Shown here piece after piece: positions 22,984-32,954 of a stretch of DNA of 64,000 nt. The stretch is from Nectonema munidae (lineage: Eukaryota; Nematomorpha; Nectonematoida; Nectonematidae). How positions within the stretch are numbered: position 1 is the first letter of the stretch; every line of letters starts with the position of its first letter. The stretch is from contig JAUIRK010000106.1 of the NCBI GenBank assembly GCA_030549495.1, forward strand, positions 1-64,000, written 5' to 3'. Both the position numbers and the translations under genes were made by a program. The notes beneath the pieces are model-generated. The model saw only the letters and a list, made by a program, of their open reading frames with translations, had not been told where the DNA came from and made no database searches.

Positions 22984-23259
22984 ACAGGGTTGCCAATTTA
23001 GATATCTAAATTTAGATAATTTTAAGTTTTCTTAGATGTAAAAATTTGTTTTTTTTAAGATATAAACCGTTTTTAGATATTTTTTCATAGCTATATATAT
23101 TTTTCCTTTTTAGACTTTTTTTTAGATTTTTCAATTTAAATTGCTGTTTTTTCTTCATTTTTAAAAATTGAATTTAGATTTTCCAAATTTATTTTGATTG
23201 CGTTTTCCTTCTAATCTGATAATGAATAAAAAATTATGTTTTTTCAGAAATTAGTATAA

Positions 23260-23590
23260 ATGTCTAAAATAAAATATACCCAAAAATTCAGAAAAGAGTG
23301 GTTGCAGGATTCCTCTCTTAAAAAATGGATATTGCTGTTCCTGCGGATGAAAAAAAGCCTTTTGTAAGTTTTGCAAAACTGAGCTAAAGGCAAAACTTCA
23401 AGACTGGAAATTACATGCACAATCTAAGAAACATCAAAGATATGAAAACACGAAGTGTATGGAAATTTGCTGAATCTTATCCACCTCATCGAAAGATTTG
23501 AAATCTCCAAAACTCGAGGCCAGACTTGCTCTTTTCTTTTGCTGTCATTCAGCGATTCAAAATTGTGATCATCTTGTAGATCAGGAGCGC
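23260..23590 (+). pseudogene. hAT-like transposase N terminus (BED/C2H2-type finger)
   Basis: Translation begins MSKIKYTQKFRKEWLQDSSL at the ATG at 23260. After two frame changes it gives VPADEKK and then FCKFCKTELKAKLQDWKLH with QSKKHQR, that is C-x2-C followed by a His pair, as in BED or U1-type fingers of hAT transposases. KLEARLALFFCCHSAIQNCD follows, matching the conserved LRLALYVACHTAIRNVDH-type segment of relatives. It stops at the CAGGAGCGCACATCC repeat. The finger would bind the transposon ends. Confidence 0.5.
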
Positions 23591-23645
23591 ACATCCTCAA
23601 AATTATTGGGGGGGGGGGGGGGCGAAATTTTTTTGTTGCAATTTC
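23583..23645 (+). repeat. short element end with G-tract
   Basis: CAGGAGCGCACATCC begins at 23583 and is followed within 25 bases by a run of 14 G. The same start occurs on the minus strand near 21186. It interrupts the hAT-like coding region. No right end was found. Confidence 0.45.
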
Positions 23646-23836
23646 CAAAATTAGTGGTCTGGAAATACCACGGGAGACCAAATATTCAAGCAATCCTTTA
23701 AAATATAGTGTATTCAGCGCATACCTAAAGTCGTAAATTTATAGGACTACTTTATATATATTTTTTTTAGAAAATTGGTGAATTTAAATACTATACTTCC
23801 AACGAAAATATTTTAATTAAATTTGCATATCGAATA

Positions 23837-24348
23837 TGGTGCGCAGAAAAAATGCCCCAATTAAAAAGTAGGAACCCCCAGTAAAAATGTTCCCGAAAAA
23901 AATGCCCCAACAAAAAAATTTCAAAAAATTATTAATTAAAATTAAAAAAAATTTTTTTTTAAAAAGATGTCAAATAAAGATTTTTGTAAAAAAACAAAAA
24001 GTTAACTTTTTATCTAAAACATTTAAAATTTAATTAAAGTAAAGTAAAAAAACTCAGCATACGACAATTTTTTAAATACAAAAATTTTAATATTTTTTTA
24101 CAATAAAAAATATTTTTGGACTTTGTGTGTATCAGAACAGTTTCTAAATATAATTTGTGTTTTAACTGATTTTAAGAACACATTCCCACAAATCTGCACC
24201 TTTGCTAGTTTTCAATAACAAAGAAAAAAACCCTATAGATTAAGAAATTTTAGAAATTTAGCCTTTCAAAACGGTACCAAATAAAAATATTTATATAATA
24301 AAAAAATCCTCAAAATCAAAAATTAGGGGGCATTTTTACCTACGACCA
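23837..24348. mobile_element. 512 bp MITE with TCGAATA duplication
   Basis: The left end starts TGGTGCGCAGAAAAAATGCC, and the right end reverse-complements to TGGTCGTAGGTAAAAATGCC. TCGAATA flanks it at 23830-23836 and 24349-24355. There is no coding capacity; the interior is A/T runs. The family is unassigned, and a 7-8 bp duplication would fit hAT or a related group. Confidence 0.75.
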
Positions 24349-24359
24349 TCGAATATACA

Positions 24360-25215
24360 CTAGTTTAAAAAAATCAAAAATTGTTAGGGGGTGGAATAGG
24401 CTTTTCATTTGAAAAATGAAGTAGTCTAACAGGGACATTACAGGAATTGATGAAAGGATATTTGATTCATAGAGAAAACAAATAACTGAAGGTTGGATAG
24501 TTTTATATGAGTGAATGTAGTCTAAAGGCAAAGAGTCTACTAGACACCCTGCGATGTTTATATGAAAAAATGTGATTGGTTCAGGGGCAAGGGTATAAAA
24601 TGAAGTTATAATTGTGCAAACAAAAATAAAACAAAAAATTAAGACTGCATTATTTCATTTTTCTATCATTCAAAAATAGTTTAAAAGCTAGTAAATTGAT
24701 ACAAGCTACAAAAAGTAAAATAACTTTTAACATTTTAATGATTTGCCTTTTATAATAACTTTAAAGGAAAAAAAGTCTATCAGAAAATGTTAGAGCTTCA
24801 ACAAAAACTAAAAATTTTTAGAGCATAACTTAAGTTTTTTGAAAACTAATTTGACATATCCCATACAGCATACTCTATGGGTGGCATGGCAGGTTTGTTG
24901 AGATGATGGACATAGCATGGAAGCCTCTGGATTGGATTCCTCATCGATACTGATAGTTTGACATAAGCGGTACATCAGTGCCTGGTCAATGAAAATACAT
25001 CCGCTGCACCTTACCTTTTACTCAAAATTGAAAATTTTGCTACATAATTAACATAAGAGAAAAAGGAAACAAAATAAACTAATAAGGCAATTTTCACTAT
25101 TTTAAAATGGAACCGTCTGTTCTCAGACTAATTTCAAAATAATAGGAGGCATAAAGAATTAGTTTATTTCATATTTTCAAGTTTTTATAAGCAGCAAAAG
25201 CAAACGTTTAATTAT
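24360..25215. other. AT-rich spacer, nothing recognised
   Basis: No gene was seen. A less AT-rich patch at 24880-25010 (around GGACATAGCATGGAAGCCTC) has no frame or RNA fold that I can support. Confidence 0.35.
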
Positions 25216-25225
25216 TTTAACTAAC

Positions 25226-25465
25226 GGTCGACAGACATTTCGCCCCATAGTTTCATTCATCTTTGCTTATTATATGTGTAAAATTATTAAAAATTTTTAT
25301 ATTCTTGTTTATTTTATCTCTATTAAATTATTTCAAATTAATCATTTTATCTCTTAATTTTTTAGAATTGTCCATGAGACAAAATGTCTTATGAAAATAA
25401 TGGGGCGAATTGTCCATGGGACGAACTGTCTTATGAAAATAATGGGGCGAAATGTCCGAGGATCA
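25226..25465. mobile_element. ~240 bp MITE with internal 42 bp duplication
   Basis: The ends are inverted: left GGTCGACAGACATTTCGCCC, right reverse complement GATCCTCGGACATTTCGCCC with one or two edge bases uncertain. AACTAAC flanks both sides (25219-25225 and 25466-25472). Near the right end a 42 bp unit is repeated in tandem (25366-25407 and 25408-25449), each holding part of the terminal motif AATGGGGCGAA. Confidence 0.75.
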
Positions 25466-25474
25466 AACTAACAT

Positions 25475-26040
25475 AAATCAAAGTAAACGAGAAAAGAAAA
25501 TGATTGCGTTTCTTTGAAAATTTTTCTACAAATAAAATTCTGACAGCTGTCAAATAGATCAAGTACATTTTTAACAACTGAAACATTTTGTTTCGATATA
25601 TTTTTATTATAATAATCAACAAATTTTCTTAAAAAAATGATTTAATTAATTATTTACAGTGTTACTTATAAAATTTAACAATCGAACATTATAAGAAATA
25701 TCTCTGCTCAAATATTAAGCAAATAGAGTACTCTTGCTTTTAAACTGGATATATAGTCAAAATATTCATTCCCAAATAACTATTGAAAAAAATTTCTGAC
25801 TTGAAAAAATTAAAGTTTTCAAATGTAACAAACGTAGTAAAAAAGACTTTTGTTGAAAAAAAAATTCTTAGCGCGAGTCTAACAATATTCATTGATATAA
25901 AATTGTGACGATTGAAAACTATTTTAATTTAACTCTAAATGCAAAGTAGACAGAAGAAGTGGTATAGCCAATTAAAAGTTGATAGAAGGGGTTACTTTCT
26001 TGATCCTTTCATTGGAGCAATTTTCAAAAATTGATATCGT
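25475..26040. other. AT-rich spacer, nothing recognised
   Basis: No coding frame, repeat or RNA signal was supported here. Confidence 0.4.
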
Positions 26041-26047
26041 ATAAGAA

Positions 26048-26391
26048 GCATGGGGGCACCATGCGGTACATAGGAGTGTGGGCACAGCCCCTCATGCCCC
26101 GCCTAGCTACGTCACTAGAGAGAAGAGAGCTGAATGATATAGGAGAGATTAACAAGAGAAGAGAGCTTGAATGAAAGAAGAGAGCTTGAATGAGAGCTTG
26201 AGTGAATGATTGAGTTTTAGCAGAGAAAGCGGAAGAGAAAAACAGAGGAGACAGAAAGAGAAATAGAATCACTGTGACAAAGATGAGAAAATCTAGTGGA
26301 TCATCAACATGTGTTTGCCCAAAAATACTATAAAGAGGAGACACTGTGATAAACATTGCTGACTTATTGTGTGCATATTGAAGCAATGGAT
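26048..26391 (-). repeat. ~340 bp dispersed repeat, copy 2 (inverted)
   Basis: Reverse-complement copy of 22681-22983. It has extra TCATTCAAGCTCTCTTCT-type units, which account for the length difference. It lies inside the interval that splits the hAT-like gene. Confidence 0.85.
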
Positions 26392-26469
26392 TATTATTAT
26401 TATATAGCTCTCACGCATCGTCTGTAAAATATGTTCGATAGGAATTTCAGAGCAGCTTGGCATGATGTT

Positions 26470-26760
26470 TGATTGAAAATTAGTTTGATTTTTACTTATA
26501 GAAAATTAAAATGCATCGTTCGAAGTGTACGAACATTATAAAAAACGTTTTTGCCCTCTTTTCGAAGAAGAATTGATTAAAGACATTGATAACAGTAAGT
26601 ATAGTGTGAGTTCATTGTTTTCTAAGGCAGGAAATCCAATATTATTCCTGGTCCAAGTGGTAAACGCATTCTAAATCTAAAAAATGGTCTGCACTATCCT
26701 GTCTCAGCTCACTCAAGGAAGATGTTCTCTTTGTAAAAAAATACAACAAAAATGTGCTTT
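26470..26760 (+). pseudogene. hAT-like transposase, continuation fragment
   Basis: KMHRSKCTNIIKNVFAL is followed, after a frame change, by EEELIKDIDNSKYS at about 26560-26605. Relatives of the hAT-like family at 23260 have KLHRTKCTNIIKNVLAP and then an IDESTD catalytic segment at this point. The sequence degenerates before the catalytic Asp. This is probably the downstream part of the same broken gene. Confidence 0.4.
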
Positions 26761-27230
26761 CAGTGTACGGTTCGCATGCACCCCCTTTGTTTTTACGATT
26801 ATCATTCAAAATAAATAATAACTTATTTTTTTTCCAACAATTTTTTAATTGATTCTTTCGTTTTTGATAGTAGCACTTGAGTCCAATGTTCCTATAGACT
26901 ATAGAGGAACATCATAAACTTTTCTAAAAATTCTCAACTTTTAAAACTCAAAATCGTTCATTAAGATGTTTTTTGGGTTATTTTGAGTTTTTTATTATAT
27001 TAACAACTTACTTTGGTATAAATAAATAAACGTCATCCTCAGCTTTAAGTTATTGTAACCGCTCTCCAAAAAGAAAAAATTGTCTAAATTATTTTTTATG
27101 AATTTTATATCAAATATTTATAAGTAGGGTTCCTTTTATCGAAATCATCAATTTTAAGTTTATTTTTTCCAATGATATAAAAAACTTTTAGGAATGAAAA
27201 ACACATCATTTATATCATGTTCCTCTAGAG

Positions 27231-29074
27231 TCTAGGGCAATGTTTCCCAACTGCTGGTCCATGGACCACTGCTGGTCCATAAGACATCTCATTGCTGGTC
27301 CACAAAAAAATTTTCAAAAGCGAAAAGTATAGTGAATTGCAACTATGATTGGCTATTTTTTTTTAATTTATTTTGTATAATAACTCAGAATATTTACTTA
27401 TTTAAAGCCAAAATATTCAAATGATTACTAGAGCTATGGTTTCACTTCTCAAGAAAAAAGATGTAATTGAGCTACCACAATGTGTGATTTGTTATAAAGT
27501 ATTGGGAAACGAATCGATGAAGCCAGCATAGCTCAAACTTCATCTTGAAAAATGTCATTCACATATACAGTAGTAAGAAGAATAAATGAAATATCGTAAA
27601 ACATAGTTGATAAAGTAGTTCATGAAGTGAAAAACTCTCCCATGTTTGCTATACAATTGGACGAAACAACAGACATTGCCCACGCTTCTCAAGTTTTGGT
27701 GTTTGTCAGGTATGTCCACGAAAAAGACATCAAAGAAGATTTTTTGTTTTGTAAGACTTTAGAAACCACGACACGCGCTCAGGATGTGATGAAATTAGTT
27801 GATTCGTTTTTCCAGGTGAATGGTCTTGAATGGGGAAAGTTGGTCGGAGTGACAACTGATGGTGCTCCGTCTATGTTGGGATCCAAATCTGGTTTTCAAA
27901 CTTTAGTCAAACAGAAAGTTCCATTGGCTAAAAGTGTGCATTGTTTCATTCAGAGAAGCTCTGGCTTCCAAAACTTTACCTGAAGAACTCAAATGTGTAT
28001 TTTCAAGAGTTGTAAAGATAGTAAACTAAATAAAATCATCTGCTGTAAACACCAGATTGTTCAAAAAACTTTGTGAAGATATAGGATGAGAATTTGAAGT
28101 TTTACTTTTTTACACTTCAGTTAGATGTCTGTCAGTGGGAAACGGTATGAAGAGTTTTTGATTTGAGAGAAGAATTGATAACGTTTGTTCGAACAAAAGA
28201 CAAAAATGAATTCGAATCGCTAATTATTAATATTGAATCAGAAACAGAGATTGCGTATATCACTGATATCTTCGAAATACTCAATAAGTTTAATCTCAGG
28301 CTTCAAGGTAAAGATTCATATTTCTTCATCCACCAGAGTACCATAAAGTTTTTTATTGAAAAATTAGAACTTTGGTTGGCAAGAGTTGAAAACAATAACT
28401 GGGTTCAATTTCCATGTCTCAATTCTCTTGGTGTGAAAGAAAAAGAACGAATAAGTGAACAAATTCTTGATCATTTGAAAAATCTCAAAGAAGAATTTGA
28501 ACGCTACTTTCCTGAAATTCAAGTGAAATCTGAGACGTCGTCATACATACGGAATCCATTTTAGCTTTTGTAAACACTGTTCCCGAGGATATCCAGGAGG
28601 AATTTTTGGAGCTTAAAAATTATTTACAAATGCAAGATTTTTTTGAAATTTTATCTTTGAGTAAGTTTTGGGTTAATGCTAGTTCTTCATATCCAAAACT
28701 AACATCGCTAGCATTAAGGCTAATTATACCATTCGCATCAACATATTTATGAGTCAGGTTTTTCATCTTTGATGCAAATTAAAAATAAACAAAGAAACCG
28801 CCTCATTGCAGAAAGTGATATATACGCTGTGCTTTATCTATAACTCCTCCAGACATAGACAACTTGGTCAAAAAAAAGGAGTTCAGAAGCCTGGTTACAG
28901 CAAAAGCGCAAAATGAAATTTTATTGATTTGTTACTTTTATCTAATTTTTTTGATTTTATAATAAATTTTTAGTGTGGATCATAATACTTTTTTCCCACA
29001 AAAATAATGATGGTCCATACCATTTTTGCTTTTTGGAAAATGGTCGACGACCAGAAACGAGTTGGGAAACACTG
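27231..29074 (+). mobile_element. hAT element (ZBED5-like) with 8 bp target duplication
   Basis: CTCTAGAG flanks the element at 27223-27230 and 29075-29082. The ends are inverted: CAATGTTTCCCAACT at 27238 and CAGTGTTTCCCAACT as the reverse complement of the right end. Seven extra bases (TCTAGGG) lie between the left duplication and the left repeat. The interior encodes a broken hAT transposase. The target is itself palindromic and fits hAT target preferences. Confidence 0.8.
27422..28940 (+). pseudogene. hAT transposase, ZBED5/FAM200-like, degraded
   Basis: The BED finger is CVICYKVLGNESMKPA, then LKLHLEKCHSH with one stop between. The catalytic domain has MFAIQLDETTDIAHASQVLV (first Asp) and WGKLVGVTTDGAPSMLGSKS (second Asp) at 27627-27900. 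Later blocks are KTLPEELKCVFSRVVKIVN, SLGVKEKERISEQILDHLKN, and the C-terminal dimerisation region with ALRLIIPFASTYL, SSLMQIKNKQRNRLIAES and a PPDIDNLVKKKEF tail. The length and domain order fit a full-length gene of about 500-600 codons. At least six stops or frame changes are spread along it. Host relatives of this family (ZBED5, FAM200) are domesticated, but this copy sits within its own terminal repeats and is plainly a transposon. Confidence 0.8.
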
Positions 29075-29106
29075 CTCTAGAGGAACATTGAGCGTTAATG
29101 GGTTAA

Positions 29107-30165
29107 AACTTATAAAATTTTGAAATTTTTGAACAGCCTTTTGATAATTGAACCTATTCTTTAAATTTAAATTTTTTTGGTAAAAAATGACAGCCATTTT
29201 TTTTAATTAAATGACATATGAAGTGAAAGTTTAAAATCATTTTTACTATAATTTGTTTTTTTGAATGTTGAAAATCGAGTTTGGTATATATTCAAATTTT
29301 TGTATTGCTATTTCAAGTAGTTTTCATTTTATGATGCTTTTTATCCGCGGCTTACCTTAGCCTGACCCACACTTTAGATCTAATAATTGAACAAGATAAA
29401 AATGAATAAATACATAAAACCTTACAAATTTTTATAAACAGTTAAAAGCATCAGTGTAATAATACAGGCTACCAATCGAAGATTTTAAACACAGAAAGCA
29501 ACTTTCAATAAAATTATTTGGATCATTCATCAAGTATAAAAATCAATATTCAAGCATACAAAGAAAAATTAATTTTGACAAATCAAGAAAAAAATTTTGT
29601 GATTTGACGAACAAACTATACAATTTCTCTTTAAAAAATGATTAAGTATACTCATATTATAAATTATCTCATTATATTTTATAAAATTAATATAAAGCAT
29701 TATAAGAAAAAATTATAACCATTATATAATACATTAAATTAAATCTAACAAAAGATACTTCATTGGCCAAAAAGAAAAAATAAAGAGTAATTAGGACATT
29801 ACCATAGGGTCGTAGTAAAATAAGGCGACAGAAATAAAGCTAACTTTCCATTCAATAAAAGATGTTGGGTCTAACTAATTACTGATCCAAACTTCCATTT
29901 TAATGTTGGATTTGAAAATATGCTATACAAACTAAAAAAATATTGGAAACTTAAATATATGTTGGGTATTTATCTTAAACAAAATAACACTTCGTTCAAA
30001 AGGATGAATTTAACCTCTTGTGAGATGAAAAAATGAATTTGAAAATGTTTAGAGCGAAAGATGCTAGCAGGCATTTTTTAGTTGGGCCTGAAAAATATTA
30101 AAAAATGAAAAATTATTAATATTAAAAAATGGAATTTTTTTTATACTTTTTAATATATTCAACAC
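29107..30165. other. AT-rich spacer, nothing recognised
   Basis: About 1 kb of AT-rich sequence without a coding frame, repeat or RNA signal that I can support. Confidence 0.4.
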
Positions 30166-30177
30166 TATGCGTGGAAC

Positions 30178-30403
30178 GTGGAATCACAACAATAGGGGTA
30201 AGTTTTATAATTTTTAACGCATCCTTTTCAAGTTAGATAATGTCTTAATTTAAAATTAAGTTTCTTTTTTTAATCCATTTAAGATTAAGATACATTAAAA
30301 ACAATAATCTTAATATCGCTGTTAGAAATAAGTTATTAACTAACTTGAAAAGGATGCTTGTTAAAAATTATAAAACTAGATACCCTCATCGTTGTGATTC
30401 CAC
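30178..30403. repeat. ~60 bp imperfect inverted repeat
   Basis: 30178-30237 and 30340-30403 are inverted copies sharing GTGGAATCACAAC and TTTTATAATTTTTAAC and GCATCCTTTTCAAGTTAG. The right arm is the start of the Penelope-like coding fragment; the left arm is the same sequence reversed, with about 100 bp between. Confidence 0.85.
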
Positions 30404-30660
30404 TTGTCCTTGCATATCACCTAGTTGTAATATAAGTGATTTTGTTTATCTTATAAACTGTTTGATATGTAGCGATAAATATATAGGTGAAAATAAAAGA
30501 CCGTTATTTATAAGAACACTTGAGCAATTTAACACCTCCCAGAAATTTGACATAACTAAACCTTTTGGAAAACATTATAATAATAAGCATAAAAACACAC
30601 TCTAAGTTAGAGATTAAATTATTATGTAAAACTAAAGATTATGTTGATAGGGTTTCAAAA
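30336..30660 (+). pseudogene. Penelope-like element, GIY-YIG endonuclease fragment
   Basis: Translation gives RCDSTCPCISPSC, DFVYLINCLICSDKYIGENK, RPLFIRTLEQF and PFGKHYNNKHK. This is the linker-plus-GIY-YIG layout of Penelope-like elements: VYLI for the GIY strand, YIG, the Arg in RPLFIR, and a closing Glu-type residue. The RT domain that normally precedes it is absent, so the copy is 5'-truncated. The downstream KLEIKLLCKTKDYVDRVSKK looks like the protein's end. An inverted copy of its first 60 bp lies just upstream. Confidence 0.6.
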
Positions 30661-30781
30661 AAGAAATATTAAAATTTAATTTTTAATTTAATACTGGTTA
30701 GTAAGGTATAGTTATATTAATATTTCTGTTTATATATATTTAAATTGTGATTATATATTTTATTTTATATATACATATGAG

Positions 30782-30875
30782 TCTGGTTGGTTTTAACCCC
30801 GTCTGGCACCGGGTTAAGAATAGTGTTAGCGTATCAGCTGCGTGTCGTAAGAGGCGACTAATAAGGCGATGACAT
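30782..30875 (+). other. structured-looking stretch downstream of Penelope-like fragment
   Basis: It stands out from the AT-rich surroundings. Two small hairpins are visible: AACCCCG...CGGGTT around 30797-30817 and GTCG...CGAC around 30846-30859 within GTGTCGTAAGAGGCGACTAA. It resembles a conserved retroelement tail, but I cannot name one. No hammerhead core was found. Confidence 0.3.
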
Positions 30876-30879
30876 ATTT

Positions 30880-31540
30880 ATTTATTTATATTAATCTTTA
30901 TCTTATACTTTTATACATAATGTATGTGTTCTTATTGTTTTTATTTTACGCGCGTGTGTTATAATCTTATGTTAGTTATGTATGTATATATTGCCTTATT
31001 ATGTTTGTATGTTATAATTAAATTATTAGGTATTATATAATGTTTAACTTAATTAATTTTAGAGCATATAAAAAAGTTTGCTAATAAAAATACCAAATTA
31101 TTTCTTCAAAAGAAGCCAAATTATATAATCAAATTTCCTTATCTTATTTATTGTAATTTAAATAAAAAATATAATAAGTTATTATTAGCAAGGAACAGTT
31201 GTGGATCAAATTAAACAGATACAATTAAAATTAAACCATATCGAAATAATACGGTGAGTTAGTAAATGTATTTTAAATATAAAATATTTGTGCTAATGTC
31301 AATAAGAACAACACGTTTCACACTAAATGCGTGATGTAATGTAAGCTTTCAATTGTCATCGTTTTTTCTCGTACTTTGAGATATAAGTACTAAATATAAT
31401 AATGTTATGTTACGATGAACAATAAACATGGTTCTAGTCAAAAGATTGTTCTACTTATCCACCTTTGAGAATTTTTTTTGTTAAATATGCATTGAAAAAT
31501 CAGCCAATAAAATCTTTATATTAAATTTCTATCTTCAGAT
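30880..31540. other. AT-rich spacer, nothing recognised
   Basis: Low-complexity AT-rich DNA including TATGTATGTATATA-type words. No gene was seen. Confidence 0.4.
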
Positions 31541-31544
31541 GGCT

Positions 31545-31630
31545 TAGTGGTGGATTAGTAGAGTTGTAATCCAGTTTTAAAAGAATAGTATTCTCTTGGA
31601 TGCGATACTATTGTCTCATTCCCTCCAGGA
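31545..31630 (+). repeat. tRNA-like / SINE-like piece
   Basis: GATGGCTTAGTGG resembles a tRNA A box (TGGCNNAGTGG). A degenerate B-box-like GGATGCGATAC lies about 55 bases on. It does not fold as an intact tRNA and may be a decayed tRNA-derived SINE. Confidence 0.3.
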
Positions 31631-31839
31631 TTAATGTTGTCTTTACATTAAATCAATAGTGATAAAATTATTTATTTTTCGAACTTAACAAATGCCAGGT
31701 TTTAAGTTAACTACTAAAAGCGTTTCTGTTAATTCATCCTTCTTAACCCCATAATTTTGTTGAAAGATAAGTTGCTAGATAAGAACTCTATGGCAAAATT
31801 TCTACCATTTCTGAATGCTCGTTTTGACCCTATTTCAGA

Positions 31840-32480
31840 CTGAGAATTTTAGAACCTATTTTGTTGGCTAAGAGCTCAAAACTACCATTTTAATGTACGT
31901 TGAATTGATTGACAGCATTAATTTTTTATGAAATTCAGTCAATATATCATTAATCAATCATTTTTGGCAAGTCTTGTCAAAAAGAAAAATTATATCTACA
32001 TCACGAAATAAGTCTAAACTACCCTTTTCAAGTACGCTGAATTGATTGATGACATTAATTTTTTATGAAATCCAGTCAATATGCCATTAATCAATCATTT
32101 TAAGAAGACATTTCAAAAAAGAAAAATTATATCTATATCATGAAACAAGTATAAACTACCCTTTTCAAGTACACTAAATTGATTGATGGCATTACTTTTT
32201 TAATGAAATGAATAATGGTATAAATTTTTTTTATGAAATTCAGTCAATGTCATCAAAAACAATCATTTTTGACAAAATCTGTCAAAAAAGTTATGTTTCT
32301 ATAATGAAATAAATCATAACTATCATTTTCTAGTACACTGAATTCAATGATGACATGAAATTTAGTTTATCTCGTTAATCAATCACATTTAACAAAGGCT
32401 ATCAAAAAAGAAAAATTATATTTCTATTAAAAAATTAGTCAAAACTAGCATTTTCAAGTATGCTGAATTCAATGATGATC
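31840..32480. repeat. tandem repeat, ~137 bp period, about 4.5 units
   Basis: The landmark GAATTGATTGA (or GAATTCAATGATGA) recurs at about 31902, 32039, 32176, 32340 and 32464. Units also share TTTTTTATGAAATTCAGTCAAT, here split by small changes, and GTCAAAAAAGAAAAATTATAT. The fourth spacing is lengthened to 164 bp by an internal duplication. Units are roughly 80 percent alike. Confidence 0.8.
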
Positions 32481-32710
32481 TACACTCTGTTTCAAAGGTA
32501 TTCACTCTGTTTCACTTTATTTCTAATTCACTTTACTCTTAAAGCAGGTTTTGAAGATATTTAATAACAGCTATACCAAAAAAGAAAGTTTTAGTTAGTA
32601 AAAATTAATCTCATATCTTAAAAAGTTAATTTCACAAACTAAAAGATAAAACTGTTTTTCTCAACTTTTGTACTTTACCCTGCAATACTCATGATATCTA
32701 GCATATCACC

Positions 32711-32886
32711 CAAATGCGTAACTAGCATAGGAGCAAGGGGCTACTGCCCTTTCTTGCCTACTTCTGGCAAATTTTTAAGGTCAAAATAAGTCAAAACTTT
32801 AATAAAAAATGTTTTTTGTTTAGACATTTTTGTTTATTGAGTGGACAAGTTCTCGGCCTATTGGTAAAAACATAGTTACGCCACTG
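32711..32886. mobile_element. short MITE with CAGTGGCGTAACTA-type ends
   Basis: The left end CAAATGCGTAACTAG pairs with the right-end reverse complement CAGTGGCGTAACTAT. It is about 176 bp with no coding capacity. A clean target duplication is not visible (ATATC occurs on both sides). Confidence 0.45.
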
Positions 32887-32954
32887 AATATCTAATTTGA
32901 ATTGTAAATATTTGAAAAAATATTAAAGCATATTTTTATTAGAGACAAAAAAAA

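Larger units (their letters stand above)
22984..26760 (+). mobile_element. hAT-like element split by later insertions
   Basis: A hAT-style end, CAGGGTTGCCA, lies at 22985. An N-terminal zinc-finger coding region follows (23260-23590), and the next part of the same type of protein reappears only at about 26510. The 2.9 kb between holds a G-tract repeat, two MITEs with target duplications and copy 2 of a dispersed repeat. The right end of the element was not identified, so the outer limit is approximate. Confidence 0.45.
26868..29106. mobile_element. piggyBac-like MITE interrupted by a hAT element
   Basis: Both ends carry the palindromic word CAATGTTCCT...AGAGGAACAT: left at 26884-26912, right split between 27219-27230 and 29083-29091. 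The right end continues AACATTGAGCGTTAATGGG and meets TTAA at 29103-29106, the piggyBac target. The left TTAA is not preserved. Without the 1.84 kb hAT insertion the element is about 390 bp. It has no coding capacity. Confidence 0.55.

Noticed and set aside
22789-23001. Hydrophobic small protein in the dispersed repeat (also at 26024-26386 on the minus strand)
   Set aside because: The same repeat family gives different frame lengths in its two copies, and the sequence is CT-rich low complexity. Not a conserved gene.
30782-30875. Hammerhead ribozyme of a Penelope-like element
   Set aside because: No CTGATGA plus GAAA core arrangement could be found on either strand.
31840-32480. Tandem repeat as a CRISPR array
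   Set aside because: The unit is ~137 bp, diverged, and has no short constant repeat alternating with spacers.
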